DNA from: G965214625 sp965214625
GTDB taxonomy: Bacteria > Pseudomonadota > Gammaproteobacteria > Arenicellales > Poriferihabitantaceae
Direction of reading: 5' to 3'
DNA: 64,000 nucleotides
NCBI GenBank assembly: GCA_965214625.1
Contig: OZ243962.1
Span: forward strand, 124,001-188,000
Position numbers and translations under genes: made by a program. Of the stretch, positions 53,959-62,558 are shown one piece after another (position 1 is the stretch's first letter; every line of letters begins with the position of its first letter). The notes beneath the pieces were generated by a model, which ran no database searches, was not told the origin of the DNA, and worked only from the letters and a program-made list of their open reading frames with translations.

Positions 53959-56235
53959 CTACTTTTTGCGTGGCGCGTACAGTGAAACAACAAACATGAC
54001 CAAGGCCAGTATACCGACACCGAACACCACATCGCCCGGTACCCTAGCCCAAACCAATCCCTCCATGAGATCGCTATGAATAAATTCAGCAGAACGGGCA
54101 TACCAGTAACCGTGTTTGTAGGCATTGATGACCTGCCACACCCCTTGCGGGAAAAGCGACAAAAAGACCATCATCGCCAGACCAATATTGAAACACCAAA
54201 AGGCAATGCGTATCCAGGCACCATTCCACGCTGATGAATCGGTCATACCACGCAGGCAGAACAGCATGAGGCCAATTCCCAACATCCCATAAACGCCAAA
54301 CAAGGCCGCATGACCGTGTGTGGCGGTCGTGTTCAGTCCCTGCATGTAATACAGCGCCAATGGCGGATTGATCAGGAAACCGAGCAAACCGGCCCCGACA
54401 AAATTCCAGAACAGCACCGCAGAAAAAAACATCAGCGGCCATTTGTAAAATTCGATCCAGACGGTTTCTTTCTCCAGTTTCGAATGGCTATAGGCTTCAA
54501 ATCCGATGACCACCAGCGGAACCACTTCCAGTGCGGAAAACACCCCTCCCAGTGCCAGCACGGCAATTGGTGTGCCACTCCAGTACAGGTGGTGGAAAGT
54601 TCCCAACACACCACCGCTCAAAAAGATTATCGTAGCGAACAGGACCGAGATAGTCGCCGTACTCTGACGCAGCAGGCCCATTTTGACAAATAAAATGGCA
54701 ATCACCGTTGTGGCAAACACCTCGAAAACGCCCTCTACCCACAAGTGGACCACCCACCAGCGCCAGTACTCCATGACGCTGATATGCGTGTGTTGACCCC
54801 ACATCAATCCCGCTCCATACAGCAACGCAATCGAAAGGGATGCGACCACGAGAAGGAATAACAGGGATCTGTTCCGGGAACTTTGAAAGGCCGGAAGCAA
54901 TGCCCTTAGCATCAGGCCCAACCAGATCAGCAAACCGATGAACAGGAAAATTTGCCAAAACCGCCCGAGATCGACATATTCATAACCTTGGTGCCCAAAC
55001 CAGAAGTTATAAGCCAGATCGTCAAAATACTGATGGATCCCCAGCCATTCCCCGACCATCGACCCGGCGACGATAATCAGCAGACAGACATAAAGTGCAT
55101 TCACACCGAGACGCTGGAACCGGGGCTCATAGCCGGAGATGACCGGTGCGATATATAAACCGGTGGCCAACCAGGCGGTGGCAATCCAGAATACGGCCAG
55201 CTGGGTATGCCATGTTCGTGTCACTGAATACGGCAGAATTTCAGCGATCCTGATACCATAGAAATCATGCCCTTCGACCGCATAGTGAGCGGTCACCGTT
55301 CCGAGCAAGACCTGTACGCCAATCAGGATAACAACCGTCCAGAAATATTTTTCTGTTGCGCGCATGGACGGCGTCACAGTCACGTTGGCAAGGAGATTGG
55401 TCTTGGAGATGCCCCCCTCCGGTTTCATGTCTTCTCGCCACAAATCGTATTGTCTGGCATAAAACCACACCAGTATCCCTATACCGCCCAGTAACAGGAA
55501 AATACTGATGAAGGTCCAAATAAAAAGACTGACACTCGGTGTATTGCCCACAAGGGGTTCGTAGGGCCAGTTACTGGTATAGGAAATATCGGCATCCGGA
55601 CGTTGTGTGGTCGCACTCCAGGCCGTCCAGAAAATAAAGGCGGTTAACGCATGAAGATCAGAGTCACTGATGGTGATGCTCGGTGAAAAAGCATACTGCT
55701 CTCTCAGGTGCACTGACTTATCTGAACCGGTGTTTTGGAAAATATCCGCATAATGCATTTTGACCTGCTCAATCGCCTTTATTCGGTCATCTGAAAGCAC
55801 CAGCCTTTGCGTCGTGGCATCATATGTGTTTTGCTTCATCTCAATTCGCAAATAGGTTTTGAGCGTCTCGAGTTGCCCTACGGACAAGCCGTCAAGTGTG
55901 GTGTCATACTGCTTGGCAGCGGCGAGAACCAGCATGGTCTCGGCTTCCCGATGAAGCCAGTCGGCACTCCAGTCCGGGGCCAGATAACTGCCATGCCCCC
56001 AGATGGAGCCTTTCTGCATACCCCCCAGTGACTGCCATACATTTTGGCCACGGGTGATCTCCCCAGCGGTGAAAACCTGATCGCCTTGTGTCGAGACCAC
56101 GGTCGAGGGAATCGGCGGCGCTTCTTGATAGATCTCATTGCCGAAATAAAGCAATACCGAAAACATAACGACCATGGAGGCAATCAGGATTAACCACAAT
56201 CGTTTTACCGTGAAAATCGTCTTATATTTCGCCAT
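53959..56235 (-). CDS. norB: Quinol-dependent nitric oxide reductase (qNOR)
   Basis: A 758-residue single-subunit NO reductase that reduces NO to N2O with quinol. An N-terminal cytochrome-c-like region without haem (GQNVWQSLGGMQKGSIWGHG then SYLAPDWSADWLHREAE) is fused to the 12-helix catalytic part. Active-site blocks are intact: WWVVHLWVEG (FeB His and catalytic Glu), GTFHHLYWSG (two FeB His) and the haem His in ATHGHAALFGVYG. Because all three FeB histidines and the Glu remain, it is a reductase and not an NO dismutase. It is the last gene of the nirK cluster, 26 bases after sco. Confidence 0.95.
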   Translation of the reverse strand: MAKYKTIFTVKRLWLILIASMVVMFSVLLYFGNEIYQEAPPIPSTVVSTQGDQVFTAGEITRGQNVWQSLGGMQKGSIWGHGSYLAPDWSADWLHREAETMLVLAAAKQYDTTLDGLSVGQLETLKTYLRIEMKQNTYDATTQRLVLSDDRIKAIEQVKMHYADIFQNTGSDKSVHLREQYAFSPSITISDSDLHALTAFIFWTAWSATTQRPDADISYTSNWPYEPLVGNTPSVSLFIWTFISIFLLLGGIGILVWFYARQYDLWREDMKPEGGISKTNLLANVTVTPSMRATEKYFWTVVILIGVQVLLGTVTAHYAVEGHDFYGIRIAEILPYSVTRTWHTQLAVFWIATAWLATGLYIAPVISGYEPRFQRLGVNALYVCLLIIVAGSMVGEWLGIHQYFDDLAYNFWFGHQGYEYVDLGRFWQIFLFIGLLIWLGLMLRALLPAFQSSRNRSLLFLLVVASLSIALLYGAGLMWGQHTHISVMEYWRWWVVHLWVEGVFEVFATTVIAILFVKMGLLRQSTATISVLFATIIFLSGGVLGTFHHLYWSGTPIAVLALGGVFSALEVVPLVVIGFEAYSHSKLEKETVWIEFYKWPLMFFSAVLFWNFVGAGLLGFLINPPLALYYMQGLNTTATHGHAALFGVYGMLGIGLMLFCLRGMTDSSAWNGAWIRIAFWCFNIGLAMMVFLSLFPQGVWQVINAYKHGYWYARSAEFIHSDLMEGLVWARVPGDVVFGVGILALVMFVVSLYAPRKK

Positions 56236-56261
56236 AGGGAGAGTACCCGTAAAAACCAGAT

Positions 56262-56819
56262 TTAATGATTGACAAGCCGTTCAGCGATCATCGGGACCGC
56301 ACGCAAGGCCCCTGACTCCTGAAAAGCAAGACGCCCCTGTTTGTCCAAAACCGAAATCAGGTTGGAGTGATTCACTTCGTTGTTATCCAGACGTTGATAC
56401 TTGATGCCCAACACCATGGCCATGTTCCGAATGGTGTCATTATCGCTGCGCAGTAACGTCCAGCTGTCCTGTGAAAGATCGTGTTTCCCTGCGAATTTGG
56501 CGAGCACATCGGGGGTATCTGTTTCCGGCGTGAAGGTGATCAATACGAATCCAACTTCGTTTCGCATCGGTGGTGGAATCAACGCTTCAATTTTTTTCAT
56601 ACTCGACACAATGACCGGGCAGACATGTTCACAGTGGGTATAGATCACACTGACCACCTGTTGTTTACCCATCAATTCGGTGAGTTCCAGCGACTCCGCC
56701 TGCTGCGTCTGCCACTGTCCACCGACCTGATAGACCGAGTCTCCGGCCAGTTCCGATTGACCCGGAACCATCATTGGAAAGAACAGAAAAACCAACCCAT
56801 ACAATCGGAAAAATTTCAT
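56262..56819 (-). CDS. SCO1/SenC-family copper chaperone
   Basis: A 185-residue protein with an N-terminal signal/anchor (MKFFRLYGLVFLFFPMMVPG) and a thioredoxin fold. The copper site is Cys63-x3-Cys67 (THCEHVCP) and His151 (VNHSNL). SCO proteins load or reduce copper centres. Located between nirV and norB, it most likely matures the copper sites of NirK in the periplasm. Its ATG lies two bases before the nirV stop end, so the genes are coupled. Confidence 0.92.
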   Translation of the reverse strand: MKFFRLYGLVFLFFPMMVPGQSELAGDSVYQVGGQWQTQQAESLELTELMGKQQVVSVIYTHCEHVCPVIVSSMKKIEALIPPPMRNEVGFVLITFTPETDTPDVLAKFAGKHDLSQDSWTLLRSDNDTIRNMAMVLGIKYQRLDNNEVNHSNLISVLDKQGRLAFQESGALRAVPMIAERLVNH

Positions 56820-56820
56820 G

Positions 56821-57618
56821 TCAATTGGTTCCTGAAGCGGCACATCGAAAACCCAGATTGGGCATTGCATAGCCGGCGGACAGGCTTGAGCGAAAGGCAT
56901 AACGCATAAAGGCGGCGTAGTCACTCGGGTCGGCCGCATTGACAGTACCGGCAGCGCAGTACAGTTTCTTGTCAATATTGCTGTCTGCCCTTGATTCCCC
57001 ACTGACCAATGCCGAATTAAAATCCATCGTCCATTCCCATATCATGCCGTGCAAGTCATAAATACCCCAATAATTGGCCGCAGAGAGACCAACCGGACTG
57101 TTTTGCGGTTGACCGTGATGTGCGTACCAATTGAGTATTTTTTGTCGATAACCGGGCTCTTGCCAGCCCTCCGGGTTCGATTCGCTGGCCCTCGCCACGT
57201 ATTCCCACTGTGCAACCGATGGCAGTACTTTATTGAGCGATCGGCAATAGCTGTTGGCGGCAAACCATGAAACATTGACAATGGGAAAGTCCAGCATGGC
57301 GCTATCTGGTTTCCAGCCATGACCGTCCGTACTTTTTTGCCAGTGTTGCAGATACCGGCTATCTGCAAACACTGCCGGTACCCTGTCTTTTTGCCAGTTG
57401 GGGTTTCGATCGACGAACACCAGATACTCTCGATTGGTCACCGGCAGCCGATCCAGGGAAAACGACTCGACTTCGACAAGTGGACCATCTTCTTGCAGAT
57501 ACAGTGGCCGAAATTCCCCTACGGGAATCTCGGCCATACTGGCGAAACCGGTGTTTACCGACAACAACAGTGCGAGCGCAGTTAACGAGAAGACAACAGC
57601 GCAATAACCGTTCGGCAT
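56821..57618 (-). CDS. nirV: NirV-like formylglycine-generating-enzyme-fold protein
   Basis: A 265-residue exported protein (signal MPNGYCAVVFSLTALALLLS) with a SUMF1/FGE domain: LDRLPVTNREYLVFV, FPIVNVSWFAANSYC, LPSVAQWEYVARA, GIYDLHGMIWEWTMDF and the end FRSSLSAGYAMPNLGFRC. NirV genes commonly follow nirK in denitrifiers; the exact role is unsettled, probably in nitrite reductase maturation. Its ATG directly abuts the nirK stop codon. Confidence 0.9.
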   Translation of the reverse strand: MPNGYCAVVFSLTALALLLSVNTGFASMAEIPVGEFRPLYLQEDGPLVEVESFSLDRLPVTNREYLVFVDRNPNWQKDRVPAVFADSRYLQHWQKSTDGHGWKPDSAMLDFPIVNVSWFAANSYCRSLNKVLPSVAQWEYVARASESNPEGWQEPGYRQKILNWYAHHGQPQNSPVGLSAANYWGIYDLHGMIWEWTMDFNSALVSGESRADSNIDKKLYCAAGTVNAADPSDYAAFMRYAFRSSLSAGYAMPNLGFRCAASGTN

Positions 57619-59022
57619 TTAATGCCCTTCACGCAGCGACGCGACCCGTTCGGGACTGACCACACCGCCTTCATTATCCCAGGAATTCAGCAGATAGGTC
57701 ACAACATTCGCAATATCATTGTCCGAAAGACGCATTGCGGGCATAACACCATCATAGGCCTGGCCGTTGACCGTGATGGGGCCACTCAGACCCTCAAGGA
57801 TGACTTTGACGGCCCGGTCGTGATCCGCATTTAAGTAATCCGAGCTCGCCAGCGGTGGAAAAGCATCGCCCAGTCCCTGTCCGTCAGCCTGGTGGCACGC
57901 ACTACAGTTCACTTCGTAAACGCGTTGGCCGAACAGGATCTGCTCTTCCGTATTCTTGGCAACCACCGATTCGGTGTCGGCAATGATTTCCTGAATCGCC
58001 GATCCTTCTGGCAGATACACGGTGTCTGCCTGCTTGCCGGAATAGATGATCGGGTTCTCGGGGCCATCGGCTTTGATCATTCCAAGCGCTCCTTTGTTAA
58101 AGGCCCGAAAGATGGAATGGTCTACCATGATGAATGTACCAGGGACATCAATCTTGAATTCGGTAATGGCTGATCCTCCCGCCGGAACCAGCGTAGTCTG
58201 GACATTTTCATTGATCACCGTACCGCCTTCCATATAGACTTTGTCAAAAATTTCCCCGATCACGTGAAAGGAAGACACTAGATTGGGCCCTCCATTCCCC
58301 ACATACAGGCGAACCGTTTCTCCGACATTCGCAGCCAGCGCGTTGTCCCCCACCATGCTGCCGACCGAGCCATTGAAAACCACATAATCTGCATCCTCGT
58401 TAATTGCCTTTTCCATATCAAAGGGTTGCAGGCCAAGCTCCCCGAATTCGCCTTGGGTATAGAAATCACCTTGAACGACATAGTATTCACGGTCTACTTC
58501 CGGCAAACCCGCTTCCGGTTCAACCAGAATCAGTCCATACATACCATTGGCGATGTGCATTCCAACCGGCGCCGTGGCACAGTGATAGACATACAATCCT
58601 GGATTCAATGCCTGGAACTGGAAGATCGAGGTATGGCCCGGTGCAGTAAAGGAGGACGTCGCACCACCCCCCGGACCGGTCACGGCATGCAAGTCAATAT
58701 TGTGTGGCATCCTTGAAGAGGGATGATTCGAAAAATGAAATTCGACCACATCGTTCTCCCGAACCCGAATGAACTGTCCTGGAACCGAACCACCAAAAGT
58801 CCAATACATATATTCCACTCCATCGGTCATTTCCATGACCTTCTCGACCGTTTCCATTTTGACAATGACCTTGGCTGGATAGTCACGAGTAATGGGTGGA
58901 GGGACCAGTGGTGGAGAAGTGAGGATCGCTTGTTCTATGGGTAACGTTTGCGCCCAGCTGGCGGGAAACGCAAACACCAGGCAGAACAGGAACCATCTGG
59001 TCCCGCAAATGAACTTATACAT
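57619..59022 (-). CDS. nirK: Copper nitrite reductase with fused C-terminal cytochrome c domain
   Basis: A 467-residue periplasmic enzyme reducing nitrite to NO. A Sec signal ends near WAQ24. Type 1 Cu ligands: His107, Cys148, His156, Met161. Type 2 Cu ligands: His112, His147, His302; the catalytic pair Asp110 and His253 is present. A tethered cytochrome c domain (about 360-467) has haem site CSACH at 373-377 and a Met in GVMPAM. The fused cytochrome should deliver electrons directly. The ATG has AGGAG six bases upstream; a TTG two codons earlier is rejected. Confidence 0.97.
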   Translation of the reverse strand: MYKFICGTRWFLFCLVFAFPASWAQTLPIEQAILTSPPLVPPPITRDYPAKVIVKMETVEKVMEMTDGVEYMYWTFGGSVPGQFIRVRENDVVEFHFSNHPSSRMPHNIDLHAVTGPGGGATSSFTAPGHTSIFQFQALNPGLYVYHCATAPVGMHIANGMYGLILVEPEAGLPEVDREYYVVQGDFYTQGEFGELGLQPFDMEKAINEDADYVVFNGSVGSMVGDNALAANVGETVRLYVGNGGPNLVSSFHVIGEIFDKVYMEGGTVINENVQTTLVPAGGSAITEFKIDVPGTFIMVDHSIFRAFNKGALGMIKADGPENPIIYSGKQADTVYLPEGSAIQEIIADTESVVAKNTEEQILFGQRVYEVNCSACHQADGQGLGDAFPPLASSDYLNADHDRAVKVILEGLSGPITVNGQAYDGVMPAMRLSDNDIANVVTYLLNSWDNEGGVVSPERVASLREGH

Positions 59023-59070
59023 GGTCAACTCCTAATATCGATTCGTTCAGAGAAAAGACAGCCGATCGAT

Positions 59071-59076
59071 AAGGTA
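59071..59076 (-). promoter_or_regulatory. Probable -10 element of the nirK promoter
   Basis: TACCTT on the minus strand lies where a -10 box is expected for a class II promoter with the FNR-type box centred 41.5 bases upstream of the transcription start. No independent evidence. Confidence 0.4.
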
Positions 59077-59098
59077 GCGATTCAGGCACTCAATCGCA

Positions 59099-59112
59099 TT
59101 GATCTAAGTCAA
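59099..59112 (-). promoter_or_regulatory. FNR/DNR-type box in front of nirK
   Basis: TTGAT-CTAA-GTCAA on the plus strand differs from the TTGAT-N4-ATCAA consensus at a single base. It lies 77 bases before the nirK ATG, between nirK and the adjacent Dnr-like regulator gene. Control of nirK by that regulator in response to low oxygen and NO is the natural reading. Confidence 0.7.
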
Positions 59113-59129
59113 TCAGTGAGCCAACTTGT

Positions 59130-59807
59130 TCAATTTTGCGTCAAACCGCGTAACCGCTTTAGATCAAGGACAGTAATGTGTTTTCCTGCGATGGAGATGA
59201 TTTTTTCCTCGGACAATTCCCGAAAGATACGGGACAGTGTCTCCGGTGTGACAGACAACATTGAGGCAATTGTTTTTTTTTCGATATCGAGTCTGATTTT
59301 TCTTTGGTCCGTTGACTGTAAGAGACCGGAAAGATATTGGCAAACACGAAGTCGCCCATTTTGTAACGACAGTCGGTCAATCTCATTTAACATGTCATGC
59401 AACCGGGTACTGAGGTCACCGAACAAGGCAAAACACAGGTCTCTGGATTGTGACAGCAACTGAAGATAAGCCCTGTTGTCAAACCGATATAAGCTACTGT
59501 CATTGATAGCCTCGGCAGTGACCGGGTAGCGGGGTTGTTTCATGAACATGACCGCTTCTGCAAAAACATGTTGGTGTCGGACAATCTCAATGACTTTTTC
59601 GTTTCCATTTTCAGCGGTGCGAAACAGTTTGATGTTGCCACTCATGACAAGATAAAAGTAGTTTGCCTGGTCCCCCTGATAAAACAAGATATCTCCGTCA
59701 TACAGTTGCATGATGCGGGCTGACTGGATGATGAGATCCAATTGCGCATTGTCCAACGCTGCAAACAGATGTGTGCCAAGGAGGACTGATTTCGAGATAC
59801 TTTCCAT
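59130..59807 (-). CDS. dnr: Crp/Fnr-family regulator of denitrification, Dnr-like
   Basis: A 225-residue regulator: sensor barrel IMQLYDGDILFYQGDQANYF ... SGNIKLFRTAENGNEKVI, long dimer helix, and HTH IASMLSVTPETLSRIFRELS. No Fnr-type cysteine cluster, as in Dnr/Nnr proteins, which sense NO through haem. The recognition helix keeps the E-x2-S-R pattern that reads TTGA half-sites, matching the box upstream of nirK. A TATAAT (59847-59852, minus strand) lies about 40 bases before the ATG as a possible -10. Confidence 0.88.
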   Translation of the reverse strand: MESISKSVLLGTHLFAALDNAQLDLIIQSARIMQLYDGDILFYQGDQANYFYLVMSGNIKLFRTAENGNEKVIEIVRHQHVFAEAVMFMKQPRYPVTAEAINDSSLYRFDNRAYLQLLSQSRDLCFALFGDLSTRLHDMLNEIDRLSLQNGRLRVCQYLSGLLQSTDQRKIRLDIEKKTIASMLSVTPETLSRIFRELSEEKIISIAGKHITVLDLKRLRGLTQN

Positions 59808-59960
59808 CAAATAACCGAACAACCAGATTCACGTTTATTCAGGAGCATTATATACTTAACAAAATCGGCTTGTGATACGCCTGATGTTCCTGTTGCAGAC
59901 GGCATCAGGCAGGCGGGTTGAGTGCAGCCGCAGTCATGCTAGGCGGTTTGTCGAAACAGG

Positions 59961-60036
59961 TGGTGGCCAGGGACAGAATCGAACTGCCGACACGAGGATT
60001 TTCAGTCCACTGCTCTACCGACTGAGCTACCTGGCC
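59961..60036 (-). tRNA. tRNA-Phe (anticodon GAA)
   Basis: A 76-base cloverleaf on the minus strand with encoded CCA. Acceptor GGCCAGG pairs with CCTGGCC, the D arm is TAGCTCAGTCGGTAGAGCA, the anticodon loop CTGAAAA gives GAA, and the T arm contains GGCAGTTCGATTCTGTC. It has its own promoter immediately upstream. Confidence 0.97.
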
Positions 60037-60057
60037 ATATACTCAAGTGGAGCGCGA

Positions 60058-60086
60058 ATTAAAAAGCACCCCGGTTCATTAGTCAA
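60058..60086 (-). promoter_or_regulatory. Sigma-70 promoter of tRNA-Phe
   Basis: On the minus strand: -35 TTGACT (60081-60086), 17-base spacer, -10 TTTAAT (60058-60063), then a GC-rich discriminator TCGCGCTCC before the tRNA. The GC-rich discriminator is typical of stringently controlled stable-RNA promoters. Confidence 0.7.
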
Positions 60087-60130
60087 GACCTTTGCCCCTC
60101 TTTGAGCCGTATCCGAATGGCCAGATCGAC

Positions 60131-61045
60131 TCACCCGGTTCCATGGGTCCCAACATCGCCTTCCTGTAATACGAAATCAAGAAATGTCTGCGCGGTCCTG
60201 GAGAGTCTTTTCCCTTTCCGGTAAACAACATACCATTTTCTCATGATCGGGAAATGTCTTATATCCAGTGAAACCAGTCGACCGACCTGCAACTCCAGCT
60301 CAACGGTATGCGCCGAAACCACCGCCAGTCCCAATCCGGCTTCCACACTTTGCTTGATCGTCTCGTTACTTGACAACTGAGGACCGGATTTGGGCACCAC
60401 TCCGTGGTGTTCGAAAACCCGCTGCATGGCGGTCCGTGTTCCCGAACCGGGTTCACGCATCACAAAAATCTGATCGGTCATGGACTGGATCGGGATATCC
60501 GACCGACTGCAGAGTGCATGATGGGGATGGGCAATAACAATCAATGGGTTGATCATGAACGCCCTGGCCTCCACATCCAGTGTGTCGGGAGGCTGTCCCA
60601 TGAGCACCAGGTCGGGTTCATTCGCTTCGAGGCGCCTGATCAATTCCTCACGGTTGAGCACATCCAGACTGATGTCGACAGAGGGATACGCATCACAGAA
60701 TTTTGAAAGCAGTCTTGTCGCAAAATAGTTGACGGTCGAGGCAATACATATGTTCAGCTGACTCCCTTCAATTCCTCGCAGACTGTTGATATCCCGCTCG
60801 ATTTCACCCAGTTGAGCCATGATGGTCAGACTGTGTCGAACCATGATTTTCCCGGCTTCTGTCAGATAGATTTTTTTGCCGAGTTGCTCGAAGAGTGGCA
60901 AATTGACCATCGACTCAAACTGCTTGACCTGCATTGAAATGGCTGGCTGTGTCCGATGCAATTCTTCTGCCGCCTTGGTAAAACTGAGGTGTCGGGCCAC
61001 TGCTTCGAAAACCTGCAGCTGTCTCATCGTAATATGCAGTGCCAC
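60131..61045 (-). CDS. cbbR: LysR-type regulator, CbbR-like
   Basis: A 304-residue LysR protein. The HTH TMRQLQVFEAVARHLSFTKA then AEELHRTQPAISMQVKQFE and the linker LPLFEQLGKKIYLTEAGK match CbbR, activator of Calvin-cycle genes; the effector domain (PDLVLMGQPPDTLDVEARAF, VMREPGSGTRTAM) does so too. It is divergent from prk. The start is probably the GTG used here; an ATG six codons in is the alternative. An inverted repeat lies 64-90 bases upstream. Confidence 0.85.
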   Translation of the reverse strand: MALHITMRQLQVFEAVARHLSFTKAAEELHRTQPAISMQVKQFESMVNLPLFEQLGKKIYLTEAGKIMVRHSLTIMAQLGEIERDINSLRGIEGSQLNICIASTVNYFATRLLSKFCDAYPSVDISLDVLNREELIRRLEANEPDLVLMGQPPDTLDVEARAFMINPLIVIAHPHHALCSRSDIPIQSMTDQIFVMREPGSGTRTAMQRVFEHHGVVPKSGPQLSSNETIKQSVEAGLGLAVVSAHTVELELQVGRLVSLDIRHFPIMRKWYVVYRKGKRLSRTAQTFLDFVLQEGDVGTHGTG

Positions 61046-61108
61046 TAGTTGATTATCCCCATCACCAGTTCATTCTATAACTAAATTTTTATATAAAACA
61101 TGAATCAA

Positions 61109-61135
61109 ATTCAGTTTACCTTATGATAACTGAAT
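61109..61135. promoter_or_regulatory. LysR/CbbR-type operator candidate
   Basis: ATTCAGTT and AACTGAAT form perfect 8-base arms around an 11-base spacer that begins TTTACC and ends GATAA, containing a T-N11-A-like TTA...TAA core. A second dyad TGAAT-CAA-ATTCA (61101-61113) overlaps its left arm. It sits 64 bases before the cbbR-like start, as expected for a LysR autoregulatory and divergent site. Confidence 0.55.
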
Positions 61136-61646
61136 ACGTGGAAACGGTTCGCACTATTTTTTCCGTAGTATGAAATTGTCTTTTCAGGCCAGTTGTTGCA
61201 TCGACAGTCATTAACTTCGCAACGAATGCACTGTAACACCGATGGATGTGTGATCTGCCAATATTTAGACCCAGCGAATCAAATGGTGGGAATCCACGAC
61301 GGTTCTGCCTTGTTGGTTAACCGGCCGTGGTGTGCCCCACGAACCGTTTATCGCTCACGTCTTAACAATATGCTGAATAATTTACGAGTCCTGCACCGAA
61401 ACCGAAAAGCGAGGACAAAACCCCAGCCTACGACTTACACATCGCCTTGTCAGCAAAGAGCAAAGAGATTGGAGCCTGCCCCCCAATGACGTATGATAGG
61501 CCATTCGTAAGCGATGCCTGCGTTGCTCATTATTGTGTTGAAGCGGAACGGCGATTAATATAAAACAGCGGTCCTCGATGACTCGTTTAAGATTGCAGAC
61601 CGTCAGTCATCCTGGCCAGCGATATTTCCATTGACAATATTCCCCC
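61136..61646. other. Intergenic region between cbbR and prk
   Basis: About 510 bases. A plus-strand frame at 61193-61489 has no family resemblance and is not called. No Shine-Dalgarno sequence is evident before the prk GTG. Confidence 0.4.
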
Positions 61647-62558
61647 GTGTCCATAGCGCATCCAATCATTGTTGTGACAGGGTCTTCAGGATCTGGGACA
61701 ACCACGGTCAAAAGTGCCTTCGAGCATATTTTCGTACGTGACAACATCAAGGCCGCTTATGTCAGCGGTGACAGTTTTCACGTGCACACTCGGATGGAAT
61801 TTGAAGCAGCTGTCAAAGAAGCCGAACGGAATGGGGATTCACACTTCAGTCACTTTGGCCCCGGTGCCAATAATTTCAATGAATTAGAATGTCTATTTAA
61901 ACAATATGGAAAAGATGGAACCGGACGATATCGGCACTATTTGCATGACAACAAGGCAGCAAGACATCATGGAAAACGCTTATCCAGGGAATTGTATTCT
62001 GGGGAATTTACCCCTTATGAACCGTTGCCTGAGAACACAGATTTGCTGCTTTATGAAGGATTGCACGGGATGGCCAAGATGGCTGGGTATGATGTCACTC
62101 AGTATGTCGATCTCGCCATCGGTGTTGTTCCGGTCGTCAATCTGGAATGGATACAAAAGATCCATCGTGATCGTTCAGAACGCGGTTACTCGCAAGAAGC
62201 GGTCATCGATACGATCCTGCGCCGCATGCCAGACTACGTGAATTATATTGCGCCACAATTCTCCCGCACGGATATCAATTTTCAACGTGTGGCCACGGTC
62301 GATACGTCGAACCCTTTCATTGCCAGGGATATTCCCACACTTGATGAAAGTTTTGTGGTGATCCGTTTCCGGGATGTGCAAAAATTTTCAGTCGATTTTC
62401 CCTATCTACTGTCCATGATTCATGATTCCTTCATGTCACGCCCGAACACATTGGTCGTCCCGGGAGGAAAGATGGGGATGGCCATGGAAATCATTTCCGG
62501 ACCGATGATCGAAAACCTGCTGGCGAAACGTCACAGTGTCTCAATCAAAGATCGATAG
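61647..62558 (+). CDS. prk: Phosphoribulokinase
   Basis: A 303-residue PRK of the proteobacterial octameric type, phosphorylating ribulose 5-phosphate to ribulose 1,5-bisphosphate for Rubisco. P-loop GSSGSGTTT at about residues 12-20; the catalytic/substrate segment GDSFHVHTRMEFE; SHFGPGANNFNEL; DLLLYEGLHG (Walker B-like); and TLVVPGGKMGMAMEIISGP. The start is GTG. No Rubisco gene is in the window. Its last 28 bases overlap the 3' end of convergent ampD. Confidence 0.95.
   Translation: MSIAHPIIVVTGSSGSGTTTVKSAFEHIFVRDNIKAAYVSGDSFHVHTRMEFEAAVKEAERNGDSHFSHFGPGANNFNELECLFKQYGKDGTGRYRHYLHDNKAARHHGKRLSRELYSGEFTPYEPLPENTDLLLYEGLHGMAKMAGYDVTQYVDLAIGVVPVVNLEWIQKIHRDRSERGYSQEAVIDTILRRMPDYVNYIAPQFSRTDINFQRVATVDTSNPFIARDIPTLDESFVVIRFRDVQKFSVDFPYLLSMIHDSFMSRPNTLVVPGGKMGMAMEIISGPMIENLLAKRHSVSIKDR

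Noticed and set aside
53959..56235. NO dismutase (Nod) instead of NO reductase
   Set aside because: The FeB histidines (HLWVEG, HHLYW) and the catalytic glutamate are intact, whereas Nod proteins have changes at these sites. It is called qNOR.
61193..61489. Plus-strand frame of 98 codons between cbbR and prk
   Set aside because: Low-complexity basic tail, no family, and it lies in a regulatory region.
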